From the NCBI GenBank assembly GCA_021018815.1, contig JAITYX010000045.1:124001-188000 (forward strand): a stretch of DNA of 64,000 bases. The letters run 5' to 3'. This DNA is from Talinum fruticosum (lineage: Eukaryota; Streptophyta; Magnoliopsida; Caryophyllales; Talinaceae). The stretch's first letter is position 1; the number at the start of each line of letters is the position of its first letter. Below, one piece after another: positions 22,641-32,311 of this stretch. The notes under the pieces were generated by a model. That model searched no databases. It was not told the DNA's origin and saw only the letters and a list, made by a program, of their open reading frames with translations. The translations under genes were made by a program, and so were the position numbers.

Positions 22641-23935
22641 TTAGAAACTTGTGTCTTCGGGTTTGAACATTTGAAGAGCCTATATGCGGATGACAAAGAT
22701 TTTGGAACCCTCTACCAAGAATGCCAAACTCGGTCCAAGGGTGAGTTCCAAATACAAGGAGGGTACTTATTCAAGGGTATCAGATTGTGTGTGCCTAGCC
22801 GTGGCACAAGAGAGTTGATTATAAGGGAAGTCCATTCCGGAGGACTTGCTGGCCATTTCGAAGAGAAAAAGACAACTCGGATGCTCAAGGAGCATTATTT
22901 CCGGCCAAGCATGGACAAAGATGTTCAAGACATCATCAGGCGATGTGTGGTATGCCAATATGCCAAGAGCCATTCCCCGCCTCAAGGACTTTACACTCCA
23001 TTACCGGTTCCAACTCAGCCCGGGTGGATGTAAGTCTAGACTTCGTTCCGGGTCTACCAAGGACTCGTAAAGGGAAAGATTCTATTCTGGTTGTTGTTGA
23101 TCGATTTTCTAAGATGGCTCACTTCATTGCTTGCAACAAAACCAATGATGCTACACTCGGTTGCTGACCTATACTTCGAGAGAAGTTGTAAGGCTGCATG
23201 GGATCCCAAGGACAATGGTCTCGGATAGAGATGCGAAGTTTCGAGTCATTTCGGGTTACCCTTTGGAAGAAATTAGGAACGAAGTTGAAGTACAAGCACC
23301 ACTTGCCATCCTCGGACGGATGGTCGGACCGAGGTTACAAACGAGAACTTTGGGAGTCTTGCTTAGAACGCTAATCAAATCGAATATTAAGATGTGGGAT
23401 CAACTTCTTCCACATGCTGAGTTTGCTTACAATCACACGCCAAACAAGACTACCAATGTTTCGCCCTTTAAGATTGTTTATGGCATGGAACCTCTGTCAC
23501 CTATTGATCCGACCCCAAGAGCCTTTGATGGAAAGCCTCATACTGACGCCGTGAAAAGAGCTGCTCGGATTCGGGACTTGCATGCGAAAGTCGAGCCGGA
23601 ATTGAGCAAGCTAATCTAAGTTACAGGGCTAGCGCTAACAAAAACCGCGAAGGGTGGTTTTTCAACCAGGAGATCTCGTGTGGATCCACCTAAGGAAGGA
23701 GCGTTTTCCTTCCAAGCGCAAGTCTAAGTTTATGCCAAGGGCAGATGGACCATTTGAAGTACTTGAGAGAATCAATGACAACGCTTACAAGGTGAATTGA
23801 CCCGGAGAATACAATGTCTCGACTACTTTCAATGTTGCTGATTTATCTCCTTACTTGGAAGATAATTCACTCGAGAATTTGAGGGCAAATTCTTTTCAAG
23901 TTGGGGAGGATGATGGGGTGGACACCACAAACCCG
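22641..23935 (+). pseudogene. G4 integrase (broken)
   Basis: Zinc-binding domain [20 protein letters not shown] with Cys-Cys in [11 protein letters not shown] (22820-22970). First Asp in [12 protein letters not shown] (about 23035), second in VSDRDAKF (about 23220). The third catalytic acid is missing: the sequence goes from LAILGRMVG to LQTRTLG (about 23305-23350), so the Gln-Thr-Asp-Gly-Gln-Thr-Glu block is lost. The GPF module [19 protein letters not shown] ends in a TGA (Leu codon in G1). [20 protein letters not shown] follows and reads through the polypurine tract into the LTR. Confidence 0.87.
23897..23910 (+). other. G4 polypurine tract
   Basis: CAAGTTGGGGAGGA directly before the 3' LTR, inside the coding frame Phe-Gln-Val-Gly-Glu-Asp. 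Confidence 0.8.
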
Positions 23936-24955
23936 GACCCAACTAAGACCGAGAGCCAGCCGGAACCGAGTGATAATTCCGAGTCCTCCGACTTCATTAC
24001 GGAACCCTCGAAACCATTACTGGGTCTTCGTTGATAACGCGAGCATCAAGGGAGTTTTGGCCACACTCGAAATACTTGTCTGTCTCCTCGGACAGGAGTA
24101 AGACAGGAGTAAGGGAGTCGGACAAGTCGAAATATTCGGAGGAAAAATAAGCCAAGAGATCTTTTTCGAGTCCTCGGTTCGAGCTCGGACGTTAAATGAT
24201 CTTTTTCGAGTCCTCGGTTTCGAGCTTAGACTACTTGATCATCATCTAGGCATCTTCAGCAGAGCCGGAAAACGAAAGTTAAGGATCGAAAGCAAAAGAA
24301 TTTGGTGACAACGACTATAGTCTGTCACTGGACTCGGAACCGTACTACTTTGTACTACCGATTCCGTGGTCCCCCTCCTTTCTCGCTGTCCTTTTTCTGC
24401 TGTAATTATTTACCTGTTGTCTTTGTGTTTTATCCTTTTATTTTGCTGAATACATCACAACCATTGAATGTAAAAGGGATTTATAACCCTTAGATTAGAG
24501 TGATGTACCCTAGGTAAGAGGCCTATAAATATACATGGGCTCTCTCTTTGTAAAGGATGATGATTTTGATATTGGCTATATGTTAAGTAAAGTTGAGCGA
24601 GTGCTCCTTTCAACCCCAAAATTCTCTTTTGCTTGTCTAATTAGTGGCATAATTAGGCTGTGTTCCGAAGAGTCCGATTATACTTAGTGTGGTGGTAGCT
24701 GTATCACTAAGTGTGATTAGTGCCCTAGTTTTATCCTCGGTGGTGATATCCGTATCCTTGGATAGTTCTAGTTTATCTTGTTATTGTCCTATCTCGTGCT
24801 GGTTACTTTGCTAATCATCTCCTCACGAGTGATTAGCTTAATCCCCGTTGTTTACTATTTCATTGGTCACTTCTAAGCCCATTACGAGTCTCTCGGAATT
24901 ACATTTAGCGCACTCTATTTTCGGGATCGGTGTAGCCTTGCGTTTTGGCACAACA
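23911..24955 (+). repeat. G4 3' LTR
   Basis: 1045 bp, TGATGGGGTGG...GGCACAACA (terminal CATCA changed to CAACA). TATA-like box at 24524-24533. The start encodes the pol tail DTTNPDPTKTESQPE...FITEPS. Confidence 0.95.
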
Positions 24956-24980
24956 GAGAGTCTCCATCATAGGCTATTCT

Positions 24981-26251
24981 TGATGGAAAGTGACCGGCCT
25001 TGTGATTTGAGCTGAATAAGTGTTCATTCTGAAAAGTCATGTGTGCTTAAAGTTCAACCGGAAGAGCTTGACTATTCTATGAGCAACCGGAGATGCTTAA
25101 GGTTTAACCGCTTGGTGTCAATTGAGCCGGGAGGCTAAAAGGCCGAGAAAGTCATCCCTATGATCTTATGTGCATAAATAAGTGTTTAAAGAAGATTAGT
25201 CAAGAAGAGCTTAAATCAGCCACGCCTAAATCCCTCCATGTTAAGGCAAAGAGAAGTCCGGCCATGTTTTGTTCCAAGTGTTATTGTTTTGCCATTGTCC
25301 ATAAATAATCAAGAGGGTTGGTCCAAGGGTCAACATGGCCGAAGTCAAGCACCTAATGACCAGCATCCAATGACACATATTAAGGAGTATTCTAGAAGCA
25401 CTCACCTTAGTGGGAGTTGGTTAGAAGGAGGCTTGGCAAAGGGGCAAACAAAGCAAGACCACATGTTCCCAATTTTGGAATACTTGGCTAGAATTCATTC
25501 TAGCTTAGCTTGGAGGAAGGGAAAAGAATCTTGTTAGTTTGTTAGCATTTTAGCTTTAATTTTCAGCTTTGTTTTCAGCTTTGTAAATGCCATTATGAGG
25601 CATCATAAATTCAGCTCTCATGCTCATTGTAAAGACACCTTTTGATGAATATATATGAGTTTAAACTCTTGAGCTGGATTGCTCTTTCTAAATTCTCAAA
25701 GCTGTATCCGTGCTTGGCATCACGGTGGTGTCCTTTGAGTCTCCCAAGTCCCGGTGGTGTTGCTGTATCCGGATCGCTTAGGAGCGCCCCTTGATTCACT
25801 CGGTGGTGTTGCTGTATCCGAGCCCGAGTCAAGGTTCTATCCTTCACTTTGCCGCCTCATATCTCACAATCTACCCAGCCATTTCACTCCAAATTTTAAC
25901 CACAATCCTTCCCGTCCATCTACTTCCATTCCTCCAATTTTCAGCTCCAACCAAGAACATCTCCATCCTCCACATCGAAACCAAACAAAGGGTGTCTGTC
26001 TGTACAGCCAGCCGGTTGCATCAACTTCAGGCTATCTGTTCAGGGAGTTTCCCTTATCCAAATTTAACGAAACTTGGTCATGATCTTCCTTTACCAGTTA
26101 CCTACTTCCCCACCAAATTTCAGCCAAGACCAAGCACTTTTGCCCCATCTTTCACCCGATCTCCCAAGACTGCGCAATCAGGCTGCATTCCGCCTGGTTG
26201 TGTACCTTGCGGTTTTCTCTCCTTTTTCTTTGCTTCCGCCACTACACATCA
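24981..26251 (+). repeat. S4: solo LTR of the N family, duplication ATTCT
   Basis: 1271 bp, TGATGGAAAG...CACTACACATCA, flanked by ATTCT at 24976-24980 and 26252-26256. It lies in N3, 20 bp from the end of the G4 duplication. Its LTR tail frame is closed after four codons (GAT GGA AAG TGA), unlike most other copies. Leader hairpins are present near 25700-25830. Confidence 0.95.
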
Positions 26252-26256
26252 ATTCT

Positions 26257-26834
26257 CTTGTCACATAATAAAGGACATTCCCAACAAGCAAAATAAATGC
26301 TCACCAGCATAGCAACATTCCACATTTCAATGATACTCAACTTCATAAAGCCAAAAGAATTGAAACAAGGATGAACAAAGTGGCTTATACCTCCATGGGG
26401 ACGTGGGATGTCACATTGAGGAAGGTGTTTTATAGTTTGAATTTCCAAACTCCCATTGCTAGTAGGTTCTTCTACCTCACTAGGCAATGAATGAAAGATA
26501 ACACTTCCATGCTCCTCAACTTCTACACATTTTTGGCCATAATTATCAAAGGACACAAGATAGGGGTTGTCCACAAACATCCGGTTTGCTCTCAAAATGG
26601 AAAATCTTCCATGAAGTTACCCAAGGGGCTGTCCATTAGAGCTAACACACGGCTCATTTTCACAACCAAAACTTCATCAATGGTCACCAAAACAGAATGC
26701 TCATGGTGGAGCTCACAAACTTGATCATTAGAACACACATAGATACTAGGAGTGCTTGACAACCCATATGGAATAACTAGCCAATCCAACAACCATGGTC
26801 TATCCAACAATAAGTAACAAGCATCTAAAATCAT
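26257..26834 (-). pseudogene. N3 protease-linker-like ORF (decayed)
   Basis: Two minus-strand frames (26834-26592 and 26595-26257). The first reads LDACYLLLDRPWLLDWLVI, which aligns with MDACHLLLGRPWLFDR of the gypsy protease-RT linker, and goes on with SSTPSIYVCSNDQV and HEHSVLVTIDEVLVVKMS. The second begins RANRMFVDNPYLVSFDNYG. The matching region of N7 is one open frame. The real aspartic-protease active site is absent. I infer a decayed pol remnant with no enzyme activity. Whether a protein is made is unknown. Confidence 0.7.
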
Positions 26835-26930
26835 GATAATGCTCCAAAATTCTCCAAGATGATTCTTGTTACTTTCAAAGAAATTAGGACACCAAAAATG
26901 TGATTGGGATCCATTACCTTACAAAGACCA

Positions 26931-27743
26931 TTAGAGGCCAAGTGGGTGTAGCATGACCGAAAGTTGGAGGCTCACGGGTTCCACCATGTCAAAGCTAGCC
27001 TTATGCTCTTCTTGCTCATCTTGCTCCTCAAGCAACTCATCAAACATTGGAGGCAACTCAAAATCAATTGGTTGGCACACATCCTCCAATTTGTTTTCAA
27101 TATGCTCATCAAACTTGGGAGACAAGGCAAAGTGCGGTTCATTCTCCTCATGCTCCTCATAGAGCTCTTCACATTCAACCAAAGAAAAACTTGGTTGAGG
27201 GGTACGGAAATTTTGTGGTGGAAAGGAAGGGTAGTCACCGAATGTTGGTGAGGATTTTTGGGGGCTTGGTTTGGTGTTTTGAGGTGAAGGAAGTGGGGGC
27301 TGGTTGTTGTGGTGTGTTGGGGCGTTTTGTGGAGGTGAGTGGGGCTGGACATTTGGGGTTTTGGAAGGAGAAGAGGGGGCTGAAAGTTTAGGAGAAAAAG
27401 AAGATAAACTCCCCTTGTTAATAGGCTTGGTCTTGGATGGATGAGTCTTGTAATGAAGTGGACCAAACTTTCTTAACAATTTTCCTCTTAGCTTTTCCCA
27501 TGTATGTACGTTTGCTTTACCTCTTTTCTTCCTTCTCATCTTGTATATTGTCCACCAAGTGAGGGCATGATTCCTCAACTTAGAGACAACAATCTCCATT
27601 TTCTCAAGCTCATCTAATCTCAAGTTTTCAAAGGCCTCTTCAACCTTGATGAACCAACTAGGAAAGAGTTCTTGTTGGCCATAAAATTTAGGCACCAATA
27701 GATAGACCAACTCAAAATTAGATGGAGCCATTTCAACACTCAA
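26931..27743 (-). CDS. N3 gag-like ORF
   Basis: A 270-codon open frame on the minus strand, start ATG at 27743. Residues 1-110: gag domain (APSNFELVYLLVPKFYGQQE, KVEEAFENLRLDELEKMEIV, LRNHALTWWTIYKM, TWEKLRGKLLRKFGP), matching the Retrotrans_gag type with the conserved Trp-Trp. Residues 110-190: Pro/Ser-rich linker. Residues 190-270: acidic segment (EELYEEHEENEPHFALSPKF, ELPPMFDELLEEQDEQEEH). There is no zinc knuckle. It would form the particle shell and bind element RNA. This is the longest intact gag of the family here. The acidic segment continues into the protease-like region after a frame break. Confidence 0.8.
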   Translation of the reverse strand: MSVEMAPSNFELVYLLVPKFYGQQELFPSWFIKVEEAFENLRLDELEKMEIVVSKLRNHALTWWTIYKMRRKKRGKANVHTWEKLRGKLLRKFGPLHYKTHPSKTKPINKGSLSSFSPKLSAPSSPSKTPNVQPHSPPQNAPTHHNNQPPLPSPQNTKPSPQKSSPTFGDYPSFPPQNFRTPQPSFSLVECEELYEEHEENEPHFALSPKFDEHIENKLEDVCQPIDFELPPMFDELLEEQDEQEEHKASFDMVEPVSLQLSVMLHPLGL

Positions 27744-27907
27744 ATCCCAAATATCAAGTGATGTTCACTGTGGTGAAGGGAAAATGGGCAGAAATTTTTT
27801 TTGTGGTTTCTTGTGGATGAACGGTTTGGGGTATTTGTGGGCCTGGCTATTTTTGATTTTTTTTTTGGGTTTATGGGATAGATACAATCCACCAAGGATC
27901 AGAACTT

Positions 27908-27919
27908 GCTCTGATACCA
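27908..27919 (-). other. N3 primer binding site
   Basis: Minus-strand TGGTATCAGAGC, four bases inside the 5' LTR. Initiator-tRNA-Met type. Confidence 0.88.
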
Positions 27920-27923
27920 AAGT

Positions 27924-30387
27924 TGATGTATAGTGGGAGCGGAAGCAAAAGAAGAAGAGAAACCCAAAAAAGGCAACCGGACAGATTGGTGTCTGCAGGT
28001 GCGGTTACGGGAAAAAAGGTGAAAGGAGGGGCAAAAGGATGAATTTGGTGCTGAAATTTGACAGGATGGTTCTTAACTGGGCCAAGAAGGTTGTGTAAAA
28101 ATATGGGAATTTTTGGAGGTCGGGAAGACCTTGATCACCGAGCTAAAAGTCGGGGTTCTAGGCTGACTGTCCAGGTTGAGTCTCTTTGTTTGATTCAAGG
28201 GTGGAGGGTGGAGTTCTTCTTGGATTGAGCTGAGATTTGGAGGGAATGGACTCAACTCATGTAGGATGAGGTGGGTGAAATTTGGGGAAGAGATGATTTG
28301 TGGATTGGGAGATATGAGGATGTAAAGTCGCTGGATAGAACCGAGGTTCTTGCTCGGATACGTGAAACACCACCGAGGGAACCAAGGGGCACCTTCAATC
28401 GGTCCGGATACAGAAACACCACCGGGGATTGAAAGACTCAAAGAACACCACCTAGGTGCCAATCTAGGATACAACATTGAGAATTCAAGGGGCCGAGAAA
28501 TCCATCCCGAAAAGAGTCGAACATAAATCAAAACTAAAACATAATCTAAGGCCTAAAAGAAAGATTACAAGATCAATGGCCTAAGATGTATTAGGCCCTT
28601 TGATGGAGAGTGGGCAGCCTTCTGTTTTGAGCTGTATGACATTCATGTTAAGAAGCTTTGTATGTTTAGTGTTCAGCCGGAAATGTTTGCTTACTCCATG
28701 ATCAAGGGAAGGGCTCAAAATACAAGCGCTTGATGTTAGTGGATCCCGGGGATGATGGGACTCAAAATCATTAAAGTTCTTATGATTTTGTTTATAAATA
28801 ATTGATTACCAATTTAGTTGAGAAGATTAGTGAAAGTAGCCACCTAAAACCTCCATGGTCAAGCAAGAAGGTTTGTTCTAATCAAGGCCGGGAATGTTGC
28901 TATGTTATGCTCATGGTACATAAATAAGTTGATGCTTAAAACATGGTCGGTCCATGAGGATGCCTTAGCCGAATGATGAGCTACAAAAGAAGATGATGAC
29001 TAAGCATTCTAGAAGCATCAAGAATCAAAGAGCTTGGAGAAGGGGAAAACAAGCCATAGCCACATGTTCCCAATTTTGAAATGCTTGGCTAGAATTCACC
29101 CTAGCTTGGCTTGGAGGGAGGGAAAGGAATATTGTTAGTTAGCATTTTGTTTTTGCATTATTTTCAGCTTGAATTCTGTTATACTTTCAGCTTGCATTCG
29201 GTTATGTAAAATGCCATAGCAAGGCATTATATATTCAGCTCATGAGTTTCATTGTAAAGCAACTTTTGTGGATGAAATATATGAGTTTATACTCGAGCTG
29301 GATTTGCTCACCCTTTGGAATTCTCATTGTTGTATCCTAGTGTGGCAGCTAGGTGGTGTCCTGTGAGTCCTTCCAATCTCCCGGTGGTGTTTCGTATCCG
29401 GACAGATTGAAGGTGCCCCTCGGTTCTTACTCGGTGGTGTTTCGTATCCGAGCTAGGACCTTGGTTTTATCCCCTCACTTCATCAATTCATATCTCACAA
29501 TCTACCCAGCCATTTCACTCCAAATTTTAACCACAATCCTTCCAGTCCATCTACTACCATTCCTCCAATTTTCAGCTCCATCCAAGAACATCTCCATCCT
29601 CCACACCGAAACCAAACAAAGGGTGTCTGTCTGTACAGCCAGCCGGTTGCATCAACTTCAGGCTATCTGTTCAGGGAGTTCCCCTTATCCAAATTCAACG
29701 AAACTTGGTCACGATCTTCATTTACCAGTTACCTACTTCCCCACCAAATTTCAGCCAAGACCAAGCACTTTTGCCCCACCTTTCACCCAATCTGCCAAGA
29801 TTGCGCACGCAGGCTGCATTCTGGCCGGTTGTGCTTCTTGCGGTTTTCTCTACTTTTTCTTTGCTTCCGCCACTACACATCACCCTTGTCCAAGCCAATT
29901 TGGGAACATGTGGCTAAAATGAGAGTTAATTCTAGCCAAGTATTTCCTTCCCCTTGTGCAAGAGAGCTTGTCATAGATTCTTCCACTAGAGATGATGCTT
30001 GGAAATGCTTTCTAGAACCTCCTTTGTGCTGTCCACACATGACCCATTCGGATGAGGTTAAAACATGGTTCATTCGGCCCTTGACATAAACCAGCCAGAT
30101 TTGTGCTTGGTGCTCCGTTTGGCATTTTGGACTTCTCTTTGTGGATTATTTTGCTCCAACTCTTGAACAATAATTATTTATGTACCATCGGACATAAAAG
30201 ATAATTCTTCACCATAAACCAAGCTCTAGTTCTTCATGTAAAGGTCGAACCAGATTAGGTGCAAAAATATTCTCCCCTTCGGTTTGAGATCCTTTTGTAA
30301 CTTTGACATAAACACATGGCTCTTATAATTTTAGCATGTAAGGAGATCATGTACAAGTATGTTATAGCCCTTGGTCAATATCCATCA
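27924..30387 (-). repeat. N3 5' LTR, split by S5
   Basis: On the minus strand TGATGGATATTGACC...CACTATACATCA. It comprises 27924-28600 and 29888-30387, about 1.18 kb after removing S5 and one duplication copy. Homologous to 16387-17660. It is followed on the right by N4 gag sequence, not by the G3 sequence that flanks the other LTR. Confidence 0.87.
28601..29882 (+). repeat. S5: solo LTR of the N family, duplication CCCTT
   Basis: 1282 bp, TGATGGAGAG...CACTACACATCA, flanked by CCCTT at 28596-28600 and 29883-29887. It lies inside the N3 5' LTR and is very close in sequence to S1. Confidence 0.95.
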
Positions 30388-31021
30388 CTTGGTTGAGGGG
30401 CTGGAAAATTTTGTGGTGGAAGGGAAGGGTAATCACAGAAAGTTGGTGAGGGTTTTTGGGGTTTTCTTTGTGAAGGGGTATGGGGTTTTGTGGGGGTAGA
30501 GATGGCTGGACCGAGGGTTTTTGTGGAGGAGGGTGGTGGTTTATTTTGTGGGAAGGTTTGGATTTTTGTGGAGGTGGAGAGGGCTGGACATTTGGGGTTG
30601 TGGAAGGAGTAAAAGAGGGGCTAAAAGTTTAGGAGAAAGGCAAGGTAAACTCCCTTGTTACTTTGTTTGCTCTCGGTGAGAGGAACTTTGTAAGCAAATG
30701 GGCAAAATTTTTAAGCAACTTTCTTCTCAACTTACCCCATGTACGCACATTTTCTTTGCCTCTTTTCTTCCTTCTCATCTTATAAGTTGTCCACCAAGTG
30801 AGGGCATGATTCCTCAACTTAGATTCAACAATCTCCATTTTCTCATGCTCTTCTAATCTCAAGTTTTCAAAGGCCTCTTCAACCTTGATAAGCCAACTAG
30901 AAAATCGATCTTGGTGACCATAGAATTTAGGCACAAATAGATTGACCAACTCAAAATTAGAAGGAGCCATTTCAGCACTCAAAAACCCAGTGTCAAGTGG
31001 TGTTCACGGTTGAAAGAAAAA
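30388..31021 (-). pseudogene. N4: gag fragment of a non-autonomous element
   Basis: Minus strand. The frame 30982-30629 begins MSAEMAPSNFELVNLFVPKF and carries VEEAFENLRLEEHEKMEIVE, LRNHALTWWTTYKMRRKKRG and TWGKLRRKLLKNF, then loses the frame in the Pro-rich linker. The 5' side stops about 40 bp before the ATG, where copia C1 sequence begins. The 3' side stops at the N3 LTR. No LTR, primer site or pol remnant of this copy remains. Confidence 0.8.
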
Positions 31022-31045
31022 ATGGTGGCTCCTCCACTTCAAGTG

Positions 31046-32311
31046 TGATGTGTAGTGGGAGCGGAAGCAAAAGATAAGCAAAACCGCAAACAAGCAAACT
31101 GGCCAGAACAGGTCCTGCAGGTGCGGTTCTGGGAGAAAATGTGAAAGGAGGGGCAAATGGATGAATTTGAAGCTGAAATTTGACAGGATGGTTATTAACT
31201 GGGCCAAGAAGGTTGTGTAAAAATATTGGAATTTTTGGAGGTCGGGAAAGCCTTGAACACAGAGCTGAAAGTCAGGGTTCTATGCTGACTGTCCAGGATG
31301 AGTCTCTTTGTTTGTTTCAAGGGTGGAAGGCGGAGTTCTTCTTGGTTTAAGCTGAGATTTGGTGGAGATGGTCTCAACTCATGTAAGATGAAGTGTGTGA
31401 AATTTGGGAAAGAGATGATTCGTGGATTGGGAGATATGGTTGATGGAAGTCGCTGGATAGAACCTGGATTCTGGCTTGGATACAGAAACACCACCAAGCT
31501 GAATCAAGGGGCACTTTGCAATCTGGCCGGATACAGAAACACCACCGGGGATTGTAAAGACTCAAAGGACACCACCAAGCTTGCCAAGGCTCGGATACAG
31601 CAATGAGAATTCAAAGGGTTGAGAAATCCATCTCAAAAGAGCAAGGCTCAAAGTTCATATATTCATCAAAGTTGTTTTTACAAGAGCTATGCTAGCTGAA
31701 TATATAATGCCTAACAATGGCATTTTACAAGCTAAAAGTAAGCTGGAAAATAAAGCAAAAATGATAATAAAACTACTAAGATTCTTTCCCCTTCTCCAAG
31801 TTAAGCTAGAGTGAATTCTAGCCAAGTATTGCCAAAATTGGGAACATGTGGTTGTGGCTTGTTTTCCCCTTTCCCAAGCCTCATTTCCATTTGGCCAACA
31901 CATCATATTCTAGGAGGCTTCTAGAATGTCTTCTTTCCTCTCCTTTGATGCATCATTTTGGACGTTTAATCATATAGCATTGGAAACTTGGACCGGCCAA
32001 AAATACACACCATGTTATTTATGTGCAAACGATTGGACCCTTCACGGTTGGTCATGGCCGAACTTCACCTTGTGCTTATCATGGAGGATTTTAGGTTGCT
32101 AGCTGATTTCTTCCTATCTAACCTCTTGACTCTTTAGGTAGATAATTATTTATGAACATGAATTCATAAAAATCACACTCTTGGCTTTGCATCCCCGGGA
32201 TCAAAAATGATCAAAACAAATTCAAGTAATTTTGGGATATTCCCGGGTATGCTAGCTTCCTTAGGATGAATATCTTCCAGCTCAAAATGTAGGGCTGTCC
32301 ACTCTCCATCA
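31046..32311 (-). repeat. N5 3' LTR
   Basis: 1266 bp. On the minus strand TGATGGAGAGTGG...CACTACACATCA. The first 140 bp are the open C-terminal end of the long ORF. Confidence 0.97.

Larger units (their letters stand above)
18400..24955 (+). mobile_element. G4: full-length Ty3/gypsy element, plus strand, duplication GAGAG
   Basis: 5' LTR 18400-19443, primer site 19448-19458, gag, protease, RT, RNase H, integrase, polypurine tract 23897-23910 and 3' LTR 23911-24955. GAGAG at 18395-18399 and 24956-24960 is the target duplication. It was inserted in N3. Same family as G1 in opposite orientation. The coding region has numerous stops and frameshifts, so it is not autonomous now. Confidence 0.95.
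16387..30387 (-). mobile_element. N3: non-autonomous LTR element, minus strand, enlarged by three nested insertions
   Basis: Reads from 30387 down to 16387: 5' LTR 27924-30387 (contains S5), primer site 27908-27919, gag 26931-27743, protease-linker-like ORFs 26242-26834, then S4, G4 and the 3' internal part 17661-18394, polypurine tract 17661-17671 and 3' LTR 16387-17660. Without the insertions it would be about 5 kb. The flanks do not match (AATAA at 16382-16386 in G3, CTTGG at 30388-30392 in N4). The two ends probably come from different insertions joined by recombination. Same subfamily as N7, with LTRs starting TGATGGATATT. Confidence 0.8.

Noticed and set aside
29353..29922. Frames of 100-190 codons inside N-family LTRs (also 8865-9194, 15779-16285, 25791-26312, 45689-46360)
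   Set aside because: They recur only because the LTR recurs, start at different places in each copy, have no domain and overlap the leader hairpins. They are open by composition.
31298..31606. Antisense 102-codon frame, identical at 34799-35107
   Set aside because: Identity follows from the N5 LTR pair. It runs antisense to transcription of the element and is not conserved in the other N LTRs.
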